Shown here piece after piece: positions 25,718 to 33,630 of a stretch of DNA of 37,775 nt (the stretch's first letter is position 1; the number at the start of each line of letters is the position of its first letter). Both the position numbers and the translations under genes were made by a program. The stretch covers positions 1 through 37,775 of the forward strand of contig CANIRG010000007.1 of the NCBI GenBank assembly GCA_947469635.1, given 5' to 3'. This DNA is from Rhodospirillales bacterium. Its GTDB lineage: Bacteria > Pseudomonadota > Alphaproteobacteria > Reyranellales > Reyranellaceae. Under the pieces are notes generated by a model. It saw nothing but the letters and a program-made list of their open reading frames with translations. It searched no databases and had not been told where the DNA came from.

Positions 25718-27213
25718 GTCGGCGTGACGTATCCGTAGCGCAGGTTCGACGGCGCACCGCCCTGCCGCAGATAGTCGTCCTTCAGGACGGCGAAGCGGTC
25801 GTCCTTCCAGGCCGCCTTTTTGACATCGTAGCGGTACATCCTGGCCGAGTTCTCGCCGAAGATGGCGCGCTTGACCGGGCCGTCTGCCGGACCGAGCTCG
25901 GCGAAGCCGAACTTCCGACGCATCTCCTCGGGAATCTCGAGCCGGCGCAGCGCCTCGATCTGCCACTGCGGCGCACCGGTCCACACCGCGTCGGTGCCCC
26001 ACACGACGTGGTCGACGCCCATGCCCTTCACCAGCATGCCCATGAGGGCGGCGCAGAGCCGCGGCTCGGTCACCGTCGTCTGGGCGAAGATCTGGCCGAG
26101 ATCGGCGTAGACGTTGCTCACGCCATACTTGGCCGGGATGTCCGCGAGGTCGCTGGTCCATTCCACGCGGCCGGTCTTCTCGAACTGGGCATAACCGTCG
26201 GTCGCCGCCCCGGGCGCGCCGGTCCAGCGGAAGGCCGAGTGATAGATCACGAAGCGGATGTTGGGCCAGTCCTTGGCCGCCTTGCCGACATCGTCGACGC
26301 CGGCATAGGGCACGAGGTGCGGCCAACGCTTCGCGGTCGAGGGCGGGTAGAGGCCCTTGTGGATGCAGACGATGTCGTGGCCGGCCTTCACGATTTTCTC
26401 GTAGAAGGGATACATCAGTTTCTCGTCGTCCATGCGCCAGGGATGACGGGCGAGATCCTTGTTTGTGTTGTCGCCGACGGTGTAGCCCTTCCACGAATCG
26501 GGCTTCAGCGTCGCGATGGCGCGGTCGACCTCGTCCATCCAGCCGGGATAGCCCGGCGCGAAGATGGCGTGCGACAGGCAGCGTCGCGAGCCCGCGGCAT
26601 TGTTCACCTTGGTGCGGGCATCGAGCTTCATGTCGTTGGTCAGGAACCAGTCGCGCGGCTCCTCCGACGGCGAGCCGCTGATCAACGCGACCTTGGTGTC
26701 CGAGTCGAGATAGATCTCCTTGAACCAGTTCGGATATTTGAGGTCCGCGATGGTCTGCGGCTTGTCGACGAGCCCGGGGTTCCAGCCCGCCTTCCCGACG
26801 GCTTCGCGTCCGCGCACGAAACCTTCGAGCCGCGTGTCGTCGCGCAGGAAGTGCGTATGCACATCCATGATGAACTGGTCCTTCAGCCCGTCGGCGCGCG
26901 CCTGGGCGAGGTCGATGCTCCTGGCCTCGGCCGGCGAGGCGCCGAAGACCGGGCCGTAGATCTCGTTCATGGCGACGAAGGCCGCCGTCATGCCCGCCGC
27001 GGTCTGGAAGAAGCCGCGGCGAGACAGGCCGTTCCTCGGTCCGTAATCGTCGGCCAATGCGTTCATCCGCGCCTCGACCTTCTTCTGGCGCTCGGTCTGC
27101 GGGATCGGCACGAACTCGTCGCTCGACACGACCTGCGTCGGCACCGGCGTCGGGCTGCTGCCTTGCCAGGCCGGGACCAGTCTTGCGCGTTCGTCGTCGC
27201 TCAACATGTCCAT
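25714..27213 (-). CDS. Amidohydrolase family 2 protein with internal twin-arginine motif
   Basis: A 499-residue protein. Residues 117-121 (DVHTHF) carry the HxH metal motif of amidohydrolase-2/ACMSD-like TIM barrels; a later HKG and GTDAVW (metal Asp) follow. A twin-arginine segment SRRGFFQTAAG lies at 64-74 with a hydrophobic stretch behind it, but only after about 63 hydrophilic residues, so it is either a Tat leader with an unusually long n-region or the true start is later. The ATG at 27213 was chosen because AGAGGAG lies just upstream; a TTG two codons earlier is also in frame. Relatives decarboxylate or hydrolyse carboxylated aromatic or lactone compounds. The substrate is unknown. Confidence 0.82.
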   Translation of the reverse strand: MDMLSDDERARLVPAWQGSSPTPVPTQVVSSDEFVPIPQTERQKKVEARMNALADDYGPRNGLSRRGFFQTAAGMTAAFVAMNEIYGPVFGASPAEARSIDLAQARADGLKDQFIMDVHTHFLRDDTRLEGFVRGREAVGKAGWNPGLVDKPQTIADLKYPNWFKEIYLDSDTKVALISGSPSEEPRDWFLTNDMKLDARTKVNNAAGSRRCLSHAIFAPGYPGWMDEVDRAIATLKPDSWKGYTVGDNTNKDLARHPWRMDDEKLMYPFYEKIVKAGHDIVCIHKGLYPPSTAKRWPHLVPYAGVDDVGKAAKDWPNIRFVIYHSAFRWTGAPGAATDGYAQFEKTGRVEWTSDLADIPAKYGVSNVYADLGQIFAQTTVTEPRLCAALMGMLVKGMGVDHVVWGTDAVWTGAPQWQIEALRRLEIPEEMRRKFGFAELGPADGPVKRAIFGENSARMYRYDVKKAAWKDDRFAVLKDDYLRQGGAPSNLRYGYVTPT

Positions 27214-27229
27214 GGCCAATCTCCTCTGC

Positions 27230-28393
27230 TCACCGGAAACGCGGCATCACCTTGGTCCAGAAAGCCTCGATGGATTTCATCAAGACGGGGTGTGGAACCA
27301 GGCTGTTGTAAGTGTAGCAGAACACCCAATCGACGGGCTGGCGTTTCTGCTGCGTCTCCATCGCCCGGAGCACGGTGTCGACCGTGCCGACAAAGGCATA
27401 GCCCTGGGCGATCACCTCCTCGGAGGTCGGGAACTTGCCGGTCGCGGGATCCTGCATGCCACGGCGGAAGCCGAAGGGCTCGAACCAGGCTCGGCCGGAA
27501 AACTGGCCGGAGTCCCGCCACAGCGCCATCGCCTCCTCGTCTGAATCGGCGATGATGACGTCGCGCAGCACGCCGACGCCCGCGCCCTTTGGCTTGCCCG
27601 ACACCTCCGAGTAGACGCTGTAGAGCTTGTCCTCGTAGAAGGGATTCATCGGCGGCAGGATCGGCGTGATGCCTTCCTGGGCGCAGAAGCGCACGGTGTT
27701 CTCGGAGCTGGCGAAGGGCTGGAAGAGCGGCGGATGCGGCTTCTGCAGCGGCTTGGGCACCACGCCGACCGATTTCAGGATCCCGTTCTCGACGCCCTTG
27801 CCATACTTCTCCGTGGTGTCGAGCGTCCACGGCGTCGGGCCGGCGGGAATCTTCCAGAACCTGCCGTCGTAGGTCAGCATCTCCTCGGTCCAGCATTTCT
27901 TGACGATGCGGAAATTCTCCTCGAAGGCGAGGCGATTGGCATTGTCGATCTCGTCGTGCTGGTTGGGCAGCGCGCCGTGGATGCCGTGTGTCTGCTGCGC
28001 CATGATGTCGACCCAGCGGCGCTGGTAGCCGCGGGCGAAGCCCGCATTGGCGCGGCCGCCCGTCATGTGGTCGAGCATGGCGATGTCCTCGGCCACGCGG
28101 ATCGGGTTAGAGGCCGGCAGCACGATGCCGAGCTGGCCCACGCGGATGCGCTTGGTCTGCATCGCGAAGTAGAGGTCGAGCAGCACCGGATTGTTCGAGA
28201 GCTCGAAGCCCTCGATGTGGAAGTGATGCTCGGTGAAGCTCACCGAATCGTAGCCGAGCTCGTCGCCCAGCTTGATCTGCTCCGTGAGGTCGCGGAGCAT
28301 GCGTTGATAGAAATGCGGGTTCATCCCCGCCATGCCGGCCTCGATCTCGGCGCGGCTGCCGATGCTGGGCAGGTAGAACAGCGATGCTTTCAT
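27230..28393 (-). CDS. Luciferase-like flavin-dependent monooxygenase
   Basis: A 387-residue TIM-barrel protein of the bacterial luciferase/LLM class. SFTEHHFHIEGF near residue 52, a VGQLGIVLPASNPIRVAEDIAMLDHMTGGR stretch (about 90-120) and a GFARGYQRRW segment after it are typical of the alkanal- or alkanesulfonate-type FMN enzymes; F420 use cannot be excluded. The start has a strong GGAGG six bases upstream. It sits 13 bases after the amidase stop and 16 bases before the amidohydrolase start, so it is in the same transcript. A separate flavin reductase is not present in the window. Confidence 0.88.
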   Translation of the reverse strand: MKASLFYLPSIGSRAEIEAGMAGMNPHFYQRMLRDLTEQIKLGDELGYDSVSFTEHHFHIEGFELSNNPVLLDLYFAMQTKRIRVGQLGIVLPASNPIRVAEDIAMLDHMTGGRANAGFARGYQRRWVDIMAQQTHGIHGALPNQHDEIDNANRLAFEENFRIVKKCWTEEMLTYDGRFWKIPAGPTPWTLDTTEKYGKGVENGILKSVGVVPKPLQKPHPPLFQPFASSENTVRFCAQEGITPILPPMNPFYEDKLYSVYSEVSGKPKGAGVGVLRDVIIADSDEEAMALWRDSGQFSGRAWFEPFGFRRGMQDPATGKFPTSEEVIAQGYAFVGTVDTVLRAMETQQKRQPVDWVFCYTYNSLVPHPVLMKSIEAFWTKVMPRFR

Positions 28394-28406
28394 TGGTTTC
28401 CTCCGG

Positions 28407-29855
28407 TTAGGCGGAGGGTGGCACGGTCCCGGGCTTGGGGTCGATGGGGAGGAGCTTGGAAAGGCCCAGCAGGTTTTCGTAGAGCGACGCGGCTTGCAAC
28501 AAGGCAGCCTCGCCGCGCGGCTTGCCGACCAGTTGCAGGCCGACGGGGCGGCCGTGCTGGTCGAAGCCGCAGGGGACGGCGATCGCCGGGCTGCCGCTCA
28601 CGGTGATGGCCGAGTTCAGCGTCGAGCCCGCCATGTAGTTCTCCAGCTTCTTGCCGGCGATGGTGGCGGGCGCGCGCAAGTTCACGTCGAAGGCGGCGGT
28701 GGGTGCGCCCGGTGTGACGAAGAGATCGTACTTCTGGAAGAACTCGAACATGCGCCGGTAGAGCGCCGCGCGTTCGCGCTCGGCCCAGGCGAGCTGGCTC
28801 GTGGTCTGCTTCAGCCCGAGCTCGGTGTTCCAGATGATGTCCGGCTTGATCTTGTCGCGATGCTCCTGGAGCTGCAGCTCGCGGTCGACCACGAACTGCT
28901 GGCTGCGCAGCGCCATGAAGACCTCGTCGACCGGGCCGAAATCGGGCGACACCTCCTCGACGATGCAGCCCAGCTCCTCGAAGCGCCGCATCATCTTTGT
29001 GCAGATGTCGCGGATTTCACCGTCAAGCTCGAACCTGCCGCCAAAATCGACGCTGAAGGCGACGCGCTTGGGCAGGACGGGATTGGCCACGGCGGCGCTG
29101 AACGACACGGCCGGCGCGTCGAAGGTCATGGCGTCGTGCGGACAGAAGCCGGCCATCGCGTCGAGGAACAGCGCCAGGTCGGGGACGTTGCGCGCCATCG
29201 GCCCCTGCACAGACTGCGGCGAATAGAGGTTGTTCGAGGTGCCGCGCGTCACGCGGCCGGCCGAGGGGCGGATGCCGACCGTCGAGCAATAGGTGCCGGG
29301 ACGGCGCAGCGAGCCGCCATGGTCGGAGCCGTGCGCCAGCCAGACCTCGCCGGTCGCCACCGAGACCGAGCCGCCGCCCGTCGAGCCGCCGCAGGTGAGC
29401 GAGGTGTTCCAGGGATTGCGCGTGCGGCCGAACACCTCGTTGAAGGTCGAGCCGCCGGCGCCGAATTCCGGCGTGTTCGACTTGCCGATGACGATGCCGC
29501 CCTTGCGCTCGATGCGCTCGACGAGCGGATTCGATTTCGCCGGCACATGGTTGGCGAAGATCGGCGAGCCGTAGGTGGTGCGCACGCCCGCGACGTCGGT
29601 GAGGTCCTTGATCGAGACGGGCAGGCCGCCCAGCCAGCCCGCTTCACCTTCGGCCTCACGGCCCTGGCCCGCCATCAGTCGCTTGGCATGATCACGTGCG
29701 CGATCGAGGCAGAGCGTGGGCAGCGCGTTCACCGCGGGCTCGACCTCGGCGATGCGCTTCTCGGCCGCGTCGATCAGCTCGAGCGGCGAGACCTCGCGCT
29801 TCTTGAGCCGCGCCACCGCCTCGACCGCGGTCATCTTCCAAAGCTCTCCGCTCAT
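28407..29855 (-). CDS. Amidase-signature family amidase
   Basis: Hydrolyses an amide to a carboxylate and ammonia. The 482-residue protein has the Ser-cisSer-Lys triad: Lys83 (VSIKDL), Ser158 (CGGSTGGGS) and Ser182 (SDHGGSLRRPG). The length and the C-terminal GSPAIAVPCG segment fit the family. The start was set at the ATG with GGAGG five bases before it; an in-frame TTG four codons upstream overlaps that site and is less likely. It is 34 bp downstream of the thioesterase-like gene and two genes after nitrile hydratase, so it may complete the nitrile-to-acid route. GatA is excluded because no GatB/GatC are nearby. Confidence 0.9.
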   Translation of the reverse strand: MSGELWKMTAVEAVARLKKREVSPLELIDAAEKRIAEVEPAVNALPTLCLDRARDHAKRLMAGQGREAEGEAGWLGGLPVSIKDLTDVAGVRTTYGSPIFANHVPAKSNPLVERIERKGGIVIGKSNTPEFGAGGSTFNEVFGRTRNPWNTSLTCGGSTGGGSVSVATGEVWLAHGSDHGGSLRRPGTYCSTVGIRPSAGRVTRGTSNNLYSPQSVQGPMARNVPDLALFLDAMAGFCPHDAMTFDAPAVSFSAAVANPVLPKRVAFSVDFGGRFELDGEIRDICTKMMRRFEELGCIVEEVSPDFGPVDEVFMALRSQQFVVDRELQLQEHRDKIKPDIIWNTELGLKQTTSQLAWAERERAALYRRMFEFFQKYDLFVTPGAPTAAFDVNLRAPATIAGKKLENYMAGSTLNSAITVSGSPAIAVPCGFDQHGRPVGLQLVGKPRGEAALLQAASLYENLLGLSKLLPIDPKPGTVPPSA

Positions 29856-29889
29856 ACACTCCTCCAAGCCTCACAAATGGCCGGGAACG

Positions 29890-30648
29890 CTACGCCTTTC
29901 CGAGCTGAACGTCGCGATCCACGGTGATCCACACGGCGCGACCCACAGCCAGCACGTCGCCGGTCTCGCCGAACAGCGCCGTCTCGGCCGTGCGCCGACG
30001 TCCCTCGCGACCGGTTTCCCAGGCGGTGACGACACAGCGCTCGCCAGGCTTTGGACGCGCATCGATCCGCACCGAAAGCCGGCCGAGCAGGATCACGGCC
30101 CCATCGCCCTCGCCTGTCCGCGGATCGTACGCGACGGTGTAGCCGCTGGGGCAATCGAGCGCCGACCATACGAACTCGGGCGCAACCAGCCCATCGCTGC
30201 CGGCCAGGCCGGGAAACGGCGTCCAGGGCACAGCAAACACGGTGGTGCCGTCGCCAGCAGTGCGGGCGAGAGGTCCGGCAAACAGGCGCAGGCCATCGCC
30301 GGCGGCACGGTCGGGGCCGCATACGAAGCACATCGGCAGCAGGTGCTGATGCGGCTTGATCGGCGTGCGCTGCTCCGCCGCCACCGCTTCATCGAAGCTC
30401 GCCCGTTCGAGCCGGCCGAGCGCGATCGGCACCGGGCGGCCGGTGGCGACGACAGCGGCCGCTTGGCGCAGCTCCCATCTGCCGGGTTCGGGTTCGACGA
30501 CATCGAGCGCCGTCTCGAGCGGCGGCGGCGCCCGCAAGGTCACCTCCGCCCCGCCCTGGATGTGGCGCGCGAGCAGACCGCAGACATAGCCGCCATTGCC
30601 GGAGTTGGGCGGTCCGCGAAAGCGCCGCGGGATGGTCATCGTCTGCAT
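29890..30648 (-). CDS. Hot-dog fold thioesterase-like protein
   Basis: A 252-residue protein without a signal peptide or membrane segment. The opening GPPNSGNGGYVCGLLARH resembles the substrate-tunnel helix region of double hot-dog thioesterases (TesB-like), and a CFVCGPDRAAGDGLRLFAG segment near residue 107 is typical of a group of uncharacterised thioesterase-superfamily proteins. The C-terminal half reads like a second hot-dog unit. GGAG lies five bases before the ATG. It lies between the nitrile hydratase accessory gene and the amidase gene. An acyl-CoA substrate is a family-level guess only. Confidence 0.6.
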   Translation of the reverse strand: MQTMTIPRRFRGPPNSGNGGYVCGLLARHIQGGAEVTLRAPPPLETALDVVEPEPGRWELRQAAAVVATGRPVPIALGRLERASFDEAVAAEQRTPIKPHQHLLPMCFVCGPDRAAGDGLRLFAGPLARTAGDGTTVFAVPWTPFPGLAGSDGLVAPEFVWSALDCPSGYTVAYDPRTGEGDGAVILLGRLSVRIDARPKPGERCVVTAWETGREGRRRTAETALFGETGDVLAVGRAVWITVDRDVQLGKA

Positions 30649-30660
30649 CCAGGCTCCGCC

Positions 30661-30762
30661 GTCTCACGAGTCTCACGGAGTCTCAGGGGGTGTGAGACAC
30701 CTCCGATGCCGATGGCATAAGGCTCTAAGGCCATTTTGTCTCACGTCTCACGACTCACACCC
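30661..30762. repeat. GTCTCAC repeat cluster with long-range inverted repeat
   Basis: Between the thioesterase-like gene and the 3' end of the nitrile hydratase accessory gene are GTCTCAC at 30661, 30670, 30738 and 30745 (the last two exactly in tandem), GTGAGAC at 30692 and a near copy GTCTCAG at 30680. GGGTGTGAG (30688-30696) pairs with CTCACACCC (30754-30762). The cluster covers the accessory gene stop codon, so its last codons are made of the repeat. A small GGTGT-GAG-ACACC hairpin lies at 30689-30701. Confidence 0.7.
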
Positions 30763-31106
30763 TTCGGAAGAAATTCCACGGGTTGTCCGTGCGGCGTCGT
30801 ACGATAGGCCTCGGCCCAGTCGCGGGTCCGGGCGTCGAGCGCCGCTCTGTCGGTCAAGGATTTGCCGAGGCTCAGCCGTTCCAGCGCCGTCAGCCAATGC
30901 TCGTAATAGCGCGAGCCATCGTCGGGCCCGGCATCGCGCAATACGCTCGATAGCGTTTCGACCCATTCGCTCCAGGTGAAGCGTCCCGCCTCGCAGAGCT
31001 GCAAGGTGAGGGCGAAGGCTTGCGCCTGCCACGGCTCGGCGAAGACCGGGCCGTCGGCGTCGCGGGGCAAGCTCGGCAGCGCGGCGAGCCGCTCAGGCTG
31101 GCTCAA
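30741..31106 (-). CDS. Nitrile hydratase accessory / activator protein
   Basis: Small protein that helps maturation (cobalt loading) of nitrile hydratase. The 121-residue sequence carries the family pattern FAEPWQAQAFALTLQLCEAG followed by FTWSEWVETL (22-52), and YYEHWLTALERL (67-78), which resembles the N-terminal part of the beta subunit and known co-type activators (NHase_beta N-terminal-like, P14K/NhlE group). The start is a TTG at 31106 with GGGAAG about six bases upstream; it overlaps the end of the beta-subunit gene by 14 bases. The last codons run into the GTCTCAC repeat cluster. Confidence 0.85.
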   Translation of the reverse strand: MSQPERLAALPSLPRDADGPVFAEPWQAQAFALTLQLCEAGRFTWSEWVETLSSVLRDAGPDDGSRYYEHWLTALERLSLGKSLTDRAALDARTRDWAEAYRTTPHGQPVEFLPKGVSRET

Positions 31107-31752
31107 GGTAATCTTCCCACAGGTCGAGATAGACCGCGTCGGCCGGGTTGGCGGCCTCGCCCCACAGCTCGCGCGCGGCGAAGCGCACGGTGTAGAGGTA
31201 CTGTGGGCTCTCGCCTTCGAAGCGGGCGTTGGAATCGGGGAAGACATGCGCGCCGTGATGGCATTCGATGGTTCCCCGCCGGCCGCGGACATAGCGCGGC
31301 AGCCGCGTGTGGCCGGTGGGATTGATGTCCCTCGCGCGCACCGCAGCACCTGCTTCGAAGCGCGGCGCGGCCGAGGTCACGCGCAGCGTGGGGCCACCGG
31401 CGGCGATGGCCGGGAGCACCTTTTCCGGCGTGAGCGGCGGCGTCGCCACGGGCACGGCCGGATCGCGCCGGCCGCTTGCCAGCTCCTGCGGCGTGACCAG
31501 GCCCGCGCCCAGCATCAGCTTGATGCAGGAGGCCAACCACTTCTCATAGTAGCTCATGCGCAGATAGTCGGCCGGCGGCAGCGTCTCGATGCTGTAGCGA
31601 CCGGCATCGATGTTCCAGCGCCGCCAGGCGCCGACGGCGCGGCGCAGCGCCAGCACCCGCGCCTCCCACGGCGCATGGAAGACCGGCTCGTCGGCCTCGG
31701 GCTCAACCGGGCCGAAACCGTGCATGCCGCCCATGTCGTGGACGCCGTTCAT
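31093..31752 (-). CDS. nthB: Nitrile hydratase beta subunit
   Basis: Structural subunit that completes the active site of nitrile hydratase, which converts nitriles to amides. The 219-residue protein opens with [16 protein letters not shown], the classical beta-subunit start. It contains [20 protein letters not shown] near 85 and the SH3-like C-terminal domain with [20 protein letters not shown] near 145 and [12 protein letters not shown] at the end. The ATG overlaps the alpha stop (ATGA). Alpha, beta, accessory is the usual order in cobalt-type operons. Confidence 0.95.
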   Translation of the reverse strand: MNGVHDMGGMHGFGPVEPEADEPVFHAPWEARVLALRRAVGAWRRWNIDAGRYSIETLPPADYLRMSYYEKWLASCIKLMLGAGLVTPQELASGRRDPAVPVATPPLTPEKVLPAIAAGGPTLRVTSAAPRFEAGAAVRARDINPTGHTRLPRYVRGRRGTIECHHGAHVFPDSNARFEGESPQYLYTVRFAARELWGEAANPADAVYLDLWEDYLEPA

Positions 31753-32399
31753 GGCGTGAGGCCCGGCACTTTCGCGACGCCGACCATGGCATCGCGCGAC
31801 ACCAGCGCGGCCAATGCCTCGGCGTCCAGTCCGTCGGTGCCGGCCGGTCGTTCGGGTAGGACGAGGTAGCGGATCTCGGCCGTCGAATCCCAGACGCGCA
31901 CGGCCACCTCGTCCGGCACGGCGAGGCCAAACTCGGCCAGCACGCCGCGCGGATCGATGACGGCACGCGATCGATAGGCCGAGGATTTGTACCAGACCGG
32001 CGGCAGGCCCAGCACCGGCCACGGGTAGCAGGAGCACAGGGTGCAGACGACGAGGTTGTGAACGGCCGGCGTGTTCTCGACCACGACCATGTGCTCGCCC
32101 TGGGCGCCGGAGTAGCCGAACTCGGCGATGGCCGAGGTCGCGTCCTTCATCAGGCGCGCCTTGTAGTCGGGATCGGTCCAGGCGCGCGCCACGACGCGGG
32201 CGCCGTTGCGCGGGCCGATGCGGTTCTCGTAGGCGTCGATCATCACGTCGAGCGCCGCCGGATCGACCAGCCCCTTCTCGACCAGCAGCGATTCGAGTGC
32301 CTTCACCCGTAGCGCCATGTCCGAGGGGACATCCTGGCCTTCGTGTGAATGGCCGTGATCATGCCCATGGTCATGATCGTGATCGTGGTCCTTGCTCAT
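31749..32399 (-). CDS. nthA: Cobalt-type nitrile hydratase alpha subunit with His-rich N-terminus
   Basis: Metal-bearing subunit of nitrile hydratase. The 216-residue protein has the metal claw [11 protein letters not shown] with Cys119, Cys122, Ser123 and Cys124; Thr at 120 and Tyr at 125 mark the cobalt type rather than iron type. In the mature enzyme the second and third cysteines are normally oxidised. The N-terminus has His at every odd position from 5 to 19 (eight residues) alternating mostly with Asp or Gly, which most alpha subunits lack; metal storage or delivery is a plausible role. It starts seven bases after the MFS stop codon. Confidence 0.95.
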   Translation of the reverse strand: MSKDHDHDHDHGHDHGHSHEGQDVPSDMALRVKALESLLVEKGLVDPAALDVMIDAYENRIGPRNGARVVARAWTDPDYKARLMKDATSAIAEFGYSGAQGEHMVVVENTPAVHNLVVCTLCSCYPWPVLGLPPVWYKSSAYRSRAVIDPRGVLAEFGLAVPDEVAVRVWDSTAEIRYLVLPERPAGTDGLDAEALAALVSRDAMVGVAKVPGLTP

Positions 32400-32406
32400 C
32401 CCCCGA

Positions 32407-33630
32407 TCATAGCAATGCGCGGGCGGGCACGCGACGGGCCTGCACGAAGTACAGCAGGCCGAGCAGCATCAGGTTCAGGAGATTGAAGGTCAGCGCCGCC
32501 TGGAACGCCATGCGGTAGGAGAGCGTGGCGTCGAAGATCGCACCGCCCACCCAGCCACCCAGCGCCATGCCCGCCATGGCGAACAGCATGACCACGCCCA
32601 GCCGCCAGCCGGAGATGGCAGGTCCATAGAGATGGCGCAGGATCAGGGCATAGCCCTGCACGATGGCGATGTAGGGAATGCCGTGGATCACCGAGAGCGT
32701 GTAGAGGCCCGACAGGCTCTGCACGAACACGAAGCCCAGCAGCGAGACGATCTGGATGATCGCGCAGAGCAGGCTCACCTTGAGCGGCCCGATGTGATCC
32801 GACAGCCGGCCCATGGCGAAGGTCGCGGCCACGGCCGTGAGCAGGATCAGCGACACCGCCTCAGAGCCGCGGGCGGCGGCAAAGCCCAGGTCGCCACAGA
32901 AGGCCACCATGTGCACGAAGGGAACGGCCATGGCGAGGCAGCAGCAAAAGGCCGCGGCCGAGAGCAGCGCCATGAGCGCCATCGATGGCATCGGCAGGAT
33001 CGAGAGATCCTCCTTGGGCCGCGGCCCGGCGTGGCGCACGACAGGCGACGGCTTCACGTAGAAGGCGCAGAGGAAGATCAGCGTGCCGGCCACGACGCCG
33101 TGGATCACCAGCGTCTCGCGCCAGCCGACCTCGGGCAGCAGCCAGCGATAGATCTGCGGCCAGGTGAAGCCCGAGAGCGCCGGCCCCACCGAGATCAGCG
33201 ACACGGCAGTGCTGCGGCGCTTGTCGAACCAGCCCTGGATGTTGTTCATCGCCGGCGTGAAGGTGGCGGAGTTGCCAAGCAGGCCGAGCGGGATGGCGTA
33301 GCCGGCATAAAGCGCCAGCTCGCCGCCGCTGGAGGCAAGCCAGCCGCCGGCCAGGATAGACACGCCGGCGATCAGCAGCGGCACGCGCGGGTGGGTGCGA
33401 TCGGCCAGCCAGCCCATCATCACGCCGCCCACGCCCATGAAGACGAAGCCCAGCATATAGGCGAGCGACGGCACGGCACGCCGGTCGCCGAACTCGGCCG
33501 CGATCTCCTTCAATCCCACCACCGGCAGATAGATCGCGCCACCGCCCAGCAGGATGCAGAAGGTCGAGACGAACGCCAGCCGCCAGGCGTAGGGACTGTC
33601 GACGCCCTCGGGATTCGAGACCGTGGTCAT
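32407..33630 (-). CDS. Major facilitator superfamily transporter
   Basis: A 407-residue carrier with about twelve hydrophobic segments in two halves. The loop 2-3 motif is seen as [14 protein letters not shown] near residue 73, and the corresponding second-half loop as [15 protein letters not shown]. The general layout resembles monocarboxylate/oxalate-formate-type MFS members. The ATG overlaps the arylsulfatase stop (ATGA), and nitrile hydratase follows after seven bases. Transport of the product or substrate of one of these enzymes is likely, but the ligand and direction are not predicted. Confidence 0.87.
   Translation of the reverse strand: MTTVSNPEGVDSPYAWRLAFVSTFCILLGGGAIYLPVVGLKEIAAEFGDRRAVPSLAYMLGFVFMGVGGVMMGWLADRTHPRVPLLIAGVSILAGGWLASSGGELALYAGYAIPLGLLGNSATFTPAMNNIQGWFDKRRSTAVSLISVGPALSGFTWPQIYRWLLPEVGWRETLVIHGVVAGTLIFLCAFYVKPSPVVRHAGPRPKEDLSILPMPSMALMALLSAAAFCCCLAMAVPFVHMVAFCGDLGFAAARGSEAVSLILLTAVAATFAMGRLSDHIGPLKVSLLCAIIQIVSLLGFVFVQSLSGLYTLSVIHGIPYIAIVQGYALILRHLYGPAISGWRLGVVMLFAMAGMALGGWVGGAIFDATLSYRMAFQAALTFNLLNLMLLGLLYFVQARRVPARALL

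Noticed and set aside
28407-29855. Amidase considered as GatA of the glutamyl-tRNA amidotransferase
   Set aside because: No gatB or gatC is adjacent, and the gene sits in a catabolic operon two genes from nitrile hydratase.
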